This document shows, piece by piece, positions 59,396-64,000 of a stretch of 64,000 nt of DNA (position 1 is the stretch's first letter; each line of letters starts with the position of its first letter). Made by a program: the position numbers and the translations under genes. Under the pieces are notes generated by a model. That model searched no databases. It was given only the letters and a program-made list of their open reading frames with translations, and was not told the DNA's origin. Origin of the DNA: Hofstenia miamia (lineage: Eukaryota > Xenacoelomorpha > Acoela > Hofsteniidae); assembly GCA_900660155.1 (NCBI GenBank), contig CABFPE010001106.1, positions 1 to 64,000 of the forward strand, in the 5' to 3' direction.

Positions 59396-59900
59396 ATGTA
59401 TATCCCCATTTGTATTAGTTCAAATAAGTCACTAATATCTGCAAACATATGCTTTGATTACGTTTGTGTTATTGGTGGAACTTAAAAGTTTGTTTGCCAA
59501 TGAAATAGCGTGTAATTTTCTTAGCAATAGGGTTATAAATAGAACGCTAGCTTAGGTTCAAAAAACGAGATTGTAGTGTTCGTAACCGTACAATGTCAAA
59601 AATTTGTACAATATTTGTTGACCAATATTTCAGAAATTTCTGAATAAATTCTTACAAAAAATTGTGAATATACTAAGTGTTTCATGCTTAATACGATTTT
59701 TGTGTGATATTTTACATACCATGCATAGTTTTAGAGGGCCCCTTTATAGGGTCATAGGATGAAAATTAAATTGCCTATATAAAAATTGAGGAGAAATTTG
59801 AATTCACAATGCTAAAATTTACCCAATTGCAAAAAATCAAAGCTATAGTGTTCATCACTGTAAAAATTTTTTTCAAATGTCCGAGAACTTTTGCACAGCA

Positions 59901-59903
<3 letters not shown>
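58830..59903. mobile_element. Tc1/mariner-like palindromic element at the palindrome centre, no transposase
   Basis: Both ends are CAGTGCTGTGCAAAAGTTCT in inverted orientation with TA directly outside, the termini and target duplication expected of Tc1/mariner elements. Inside, a weak repeat of the subterminal motif GAACACTA(T/C)A followed by TTTTTTG occurs near 58880 and again near 59155, like the inner repeats of IR/DR-type Tc1 elements. The whole 1,074 bases are palindromic around (AT)n and no transposase frame is present. Because the palindrome extends 4 kb beyond it on each side, the right half of the element may only be the mirror of the left half. Confidence 0.55.
59343..59391. repeat. 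Central (AT)n tract, palindrome symmetry centre
   Basis: About 22 AT units flanked by ACACACAC on the left and GTGTGTGT on the right. The symmetry point is at 59366/59367. The tract is self-complementary and can extrude as a cruciform or hairpin. Confidence 0.9.
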
Positions 59904-59940
<37 letters not shown>

Positions 59941-60039
59941 TGTATACAAAGTGTGCTTCAACTATTCATTGTAGAAAACAAGAAATATTTTATGTATAGA
60001 TGTTTCGAGTGTCTCCACTCATCGTCAGTACAAAATAAC

Positions 60040-60040
60040 N
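60040..60040. other. Ambiguous base N, mirror of 58693
   Basis: Sits in AAAATAAC-N-TGTTATTGG, the mirror position of the other N. The 10 bases following it are the only arm difference that I found. Confidence 0.95.
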
Positions 60041-62040
60041 TGTTATTGGATCTTATTCAATTAATTTAATCTCTCATCCCAGTTTGAAAGCAATTACTGC
60101 GAGGAGATAATCTTATGATAGCTCTGCAATTGAATTTCATTTATCGAATATCACCAGTGAAACTGCGAACCCTTCAAATTAATAAAGTAATAACTTAAAA
60201 GATGGCCGGTTGATTAAACGCAAAATGTATTTAGCTTGCGCTTTATAATAATGTGATTATACGAATATGGTGTAGGCCGAAGGCTTTTTAGTATTAACGT
60301 TTATTTGACAGATTTGTTTAAGCAAGCCTCGACTAAATTTTGATCACTAAAGTGGTGCTATATGCGCCAATAATGAGAAAACAGGCGTTGTTAATCGGTG
60401 ATGAACACGGCTAGCCCTGAATTCAGTAAATTACGGTTGACGAAAATTTATCAGAACAAACAAAACTATTAAAATTTGATTTTGTATTTTTCTATTTTGG
60501 TTAGATTGTGCTAAAAAAGGCTAATGAAACTTCAATAAAATGAATAAATTGAAATTAATCAACAAATTTGATGTGTCGAAAAATTTTCCTACATATTCAG
60601 TCCATGTCCACCACTGCTGCAAATGTGAAGTGATTTTTTCAAAAAATCATAGGGCTCAGTAAATCAATATGGCCTACTTCAGGTTTTTTTTAATTGATTT
60701 TTTTACCCTGCAACGTATGTTTTGTTATGCCCCCCCCCCTCGTACTGATGTTTAAAATGTGATATTTTCTTTTACGATTTCAGAGTATGACTTTTGATTG
60801 AAATCTGTTAATTTATCAGAGATCAGTCTTTTAAACAGATTGTCGAAAAAATCAGTGAACAGGTATTCGGTTGAAAATTCTATTAAACCTACAATGCCTC
60901 TATTATTTGTGATTATAAGAAATAGTCCCAGAGGCAAAATGTGGTTATTAGAATGTATGGCTTTTTTTAAGTCTTGGATTTGTAGCTTTCCGTGAAGTTG
61001 AACCTTTGACAACAACGGATGATGCTATAAATTTAAGGATATAAATGCATGTCTTTTCAGTAAATTAGCTGGCCATATTGCCTCGCGCTCCCATCTACGC
61101 GCCATACATTCGCCGTTAATGAGAGAATCGTGAGTGTTATAAAATCTGCTTCATTTTTTATTAGTTTATTGAGTCGTACTCTTAAAATCGGTGGGTTCAG
61201 GTGCGCGCATACTTCTCTCAAATAATCCACCGCTTTTCTTAGCCCAATGAGCGTGTGGTGATGACTTCTTTACGTTTTTCTCAACTGTGAAACTATTTCA
61301 TTAGTTGTTATTCAACCAAATCTCCTTCATTTATACCAACTTGTGTACCTGTAGAGAAGGATTCCATCAAATTATACTTACACCTTTGTACTTGCCTTCA
61401 CAAAGTCTAAATTGTTCTCTTTCCCAGGCCATGCCTCACTGCTCTCTAACTGGGGTTGGGCGACTGCTATTCAGCCGTTCTCAATTTATGAATGACAAAA
61501 ATTTAATGGTGCATGAATTTGCGAAAAAAATTACGCGTTTTTTAAACATCATTAAATATTTTTTATTTGTTATATATATTTTTACGGATTCTTAAATGTT
61601 AACCTGAAACCAAATATTGTCCATAATTTCAAGTTCCGACAATTTTTTTAAAGATTGAATCTACATATCTTGGATATATTTATATTAAAATGTATTAAAT
61701 AACTAATCAGCATTGCTATAAAACTGAAAGGGCTATAGATAAATTTTAATTATTAGAGTGCATCATAATTTTTATAGTGACTTGCATTGTACATATTAAA
61801 GATCGGCGGACACCAGAATTCCATTACTAAGTGATTTTAATTTTTTAATCTTTTAATATGAATAACCTATAGTTTTCTAACTAAATTTTGATTTCATATT
61901 TTTACTCGTCTAATTTTTACCAGGTAGTTTATTTTGTTAAAAGTATCGTCCAGTTAAGAAGAAAATATAACTACTTTTATATGTTTTTCGACAGATAGTA
62001 TGTGTGAATGTTTATTTGTGAATTTATTTGTAAATATACG

Positions 62041-62289
62041 CAGTGGCACGTTTAGGATTTTTAAAACGGGGGGGCTGACACCCATTTTTACAGAAAAAAA
62101 TTACAAAAAATAGTTTTTTGAACAAAAATAACCGTACACAAAATGCAATCGTCTGTTTTTAGCAGCAAATCGATTGATAGCATCTTGAATTAACGTGAAC
62201 TATTTTGAGGAAAATAGAATATTTTTCTTAAGTGTTCGCAGTTGGCCCCAAAAGGGAGGGGGCAGTCGCCCCCTCTAAACGCGCCACTG
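62041..62289. mobile_element. hAT-type MITE, 249 bp (right palindrome arm)
   Basis: Mirror copy of 56454-56702 with the same ends and flanking octamers in inverted orientation. It is part of the palindrome and not an independent insertion. Confidence 0.8.
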
Positions 62290-64000
62290 AATATACACAA
62301 TTTTCGATTTTCTTATTTAATTTATATTAGGGTTTTACTTGGTGGGAGTCATAATTTTTTTTTAATTCAAGCTTCCTATTTATCTATTTGGGATTTACAT
62401 TTGAGTCTGTTTTTATTTAACGGTTGGCTGGAGGTATGTGATGAAATCGGAAAGAATTTTTAAGTTGATTTAACCAGCGGCTTTCCCGTTGTGCATTTTT
62501 TAATTGTCTATTAAAATATTTAGGAATAATCTCATTTGCGTCTTTTATTGCTAAATAAATATTGAGAATTATTTTTTAATGCTATCAGAGGATGAGGTAG
62601 CTAATTCGGCTGACAGTATAAACGAGTTGTGGATGGCGGGAATTTTTTACGAATCAGTAATTTTATTTTTTCCGCCAAAGTTAGTGGAATTAGAAATTGA
62701 GGCAACCGCTCGCGTGCTGTCTCAACCGTCAGTATTAATTAATCTTCATCTCAGGCCCTCGCACCTGAGCCACCCGAGCGTATGCATATAATCACACATA
62801 CCTATTTTATAATTACAATACCCATTGGAGTAGTTTACTATCGCTTATCCAAAACTATTCTTTACACTTCATTATTATCCGCCCAATAAATTAAAAACTA
62901 AAGTGCATTTTATGACGAAATTGTTTAGAAATTTATAATCATTTAGGCAACATAAAATCACCAATTTTCCTTCTTACATTGTTGGCAAAAATTTTTTTTA
63001 CAAATCACGTTTGAAACGCTTAAAACAATGTTTTAAAACATACTAACTTTCTTTATTAGTTTACACACAATAATGGCATTTATGATGTACTTAATTATGG
63101 CATATCCGATAAACGTGATGCAGTCTATCCACATTTCTGAGTTACTTACGTGGTGTTGAATGCAAAAATTTCTACGCCGTGTAAAAGACTGTTTTAGTAT
63201 TTTTATTTTTTCAAGTTTTTGTGCAATCGGTTCCCATCTTGAGAGAATACTTAAAAATTGACTTCAATTCTACAATCAAGCTAATATTTTAAATTTGCTT
63301 AAAAACTGAGGCTGAAAAACATCTTTTTTGCCTAAAGCGTTTCCTGTTTGGGAATTAAACCTTTAAGTAGTTTTGAAGTTCTTTAGAAATAGAATATAAT
63401 TAAAAAAAGTATTAGCATGGGCGAATATAGAAAAAAATGTCAAAGCTCCACCAACACACTTTTGACTTAAATGTCAATGGCAAAAAACAGTTTTATCAAT
63501 AAACAAAAAATCTCTAGATTTCAGTTAATAATTCCAGTATCGATATAACATTTTGAATATGTTTATTTTCTATAAGTTAATAATTAAGAAAGGCGTGTCT
63601 CTCGTCATCTAATGACATGTAAGAATGATTTTTGTTTTAATTTTTTCATGCTACTCAACGGAACAGATTCACAGTTAATTTAGCCACCCGTAAATGTTAA
63701 TTAATTAAACCACCCCGTTTTGCATAATTTGGTTGGAATTACCGGTTAGTAAGTTGTAATTATATATCTTGTCTACGTCCGATTCCCACCTATTTTCCCG
63801 TTATTTAACGACTTTCCAGGTGTCTTCTTGCTTTGTGTAGCTGAATTCCCTCACAACTTCTACCATTCCTGATTAATTAACCAATCATTATAAAAGCCTT
63901 AAATCGAAATCAGGCCTTTAAAGAGCCGGTACACCATTGTCGTCTAATTAGCTTAAACAGTCCCTTGGTACAACTCGGAGCATGACACCCACTGGTCCTT

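Larger units (their letters stand above)
59367..64000 (-). repeat. Right arm of the palindrome (about 4.63 kb, runs off the window)
   Basis: Reverse complement of 54743-59366, with the 10 extra bases beside the N at 60,040. The arm continues to the last base of the window. If the symmetry persists, the COE exon at 53489-53557 should reappear on the minus strand at about 65,186-65,254. Confidence 0.95.

Noticed and set aside
59248-59485. Two identical 66-codon frames on opposite strands across the AT tract
   Set aside because: They are the same sequence read on the two arms of the palindrome. The long Tyr-Ile run is translated (AT)n, so they are not genes.
55952-62791. Other mirrored frame pairs in the palindrome (for example 57728-57991 and 60752-61015)
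   Set aside because: Each exists twice only because the arms are inverted copies. None shows a domain, splice structure or homology that I recognise. The 87-codon pair is the most protein-like and could be a LINE relic, but I could not support it.
1-64000. CRISPR arrays, bacterial operons, tRNA or rRNA genes
   Set aside because: The direct repeats seen are transposon-like or microsatellites, not regularly spaced repeat-spacer units. I found no tRNA TPsiC-like box in a plausible cloverleaf and no rRNA-like sequence by eye. A tRNAscan-SE and Infernal run would be decisive.
1-64000. Integrated viruses or LTR elements
   Set aside because: No long terminal repeats, protease/integrase motifs or capsid-like frames were recognised. 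The reverse-transcriptase relics are of the non-LTR type.

Overview
This is a gene-poor, AT-rich (roughly 70% A+T by eye) piece of an animal nuclear genome. Spliceosomal GT-AG introns, large introns, many short non-autonomous DNA transposons, decayed LINEs and (AT)n microsatellites all point to a metazoan. The COE/EBF exons read [18 protein letters not shown], the form I recall from bilaterian COE proteins, so I infer a bilaterian invertebrate. I cannot name the species.

Layout. From 1 to 3.4 kb there is no gene. The stretch at 2.3-3.25 kb holds a hAT-type MITE and an odd local rearrangement. A one-exon PTRH2-like gene (+) lies at 3.4-3.9 kb. A LINE fragment at 5.4-6.1 kb is the apparent source of an identical 0.5-kb insert at 2.43-2.94 kb. 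A 623-bp hAT MITE with a perfect 8-bp target duplication is at 8.56-9.18 kb. A (TTTAC)n fold-back sits near 10.9 kb. Unidentified possible exons lie at 10.2-10.45 and 13.8-14.8 kb. A four-exon ARF-like GTPase (+) spans 15.4-18.1 kb and carries an antisense two-exon gene inside its first intron. From 18 to 36 kb I see MITEs, a repeat built from a GCGTTCAGACGAGC motif, a decayed LINE (-) and long stretches without a recognisable gene. RPA3 (-) occupies 36.7-40.1 kb, two exons around a 3-kb intron. The 5' half of a COE/EBF transcription factor gene (+) has four secure exons between 48.7 and 53.6 kb, plus a possible 5' exon at 45.3 kb.

From 54,743 to the end of the window the sequence is a near-perfect palindrome with arms of about 4.6 kb. 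It is centred on an (AT)n tract at about 59,366, inside a Tc1/mariner-like inverted-repeat element. The only arm difference I found is 10 bp next to a single N, and that N is itself mirrored (58,693 and 60,040). This suggests that an assembly or template fold-back should be excluded before the palindrome is taken as biology. The remaining COE exons were not found before the centre.

The identified genes (PTRH2-like, ARF-like, RPA3, COE) are unrelated single genes in mitochondrial/translation quality control, membrane traffic, DNA replication and developmental transcription. No operon or pathway cluster is visible. I did not find a clearly new molecular system. The points most worth checking are the palindrome, the A-B-A template-switch structure at 2.3-3.05 kb, the altered active-site motifs in the PTRH2-like protein, and the nested antisense gene. 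All similarity calls come from reading motifs by eye, not from database searches.
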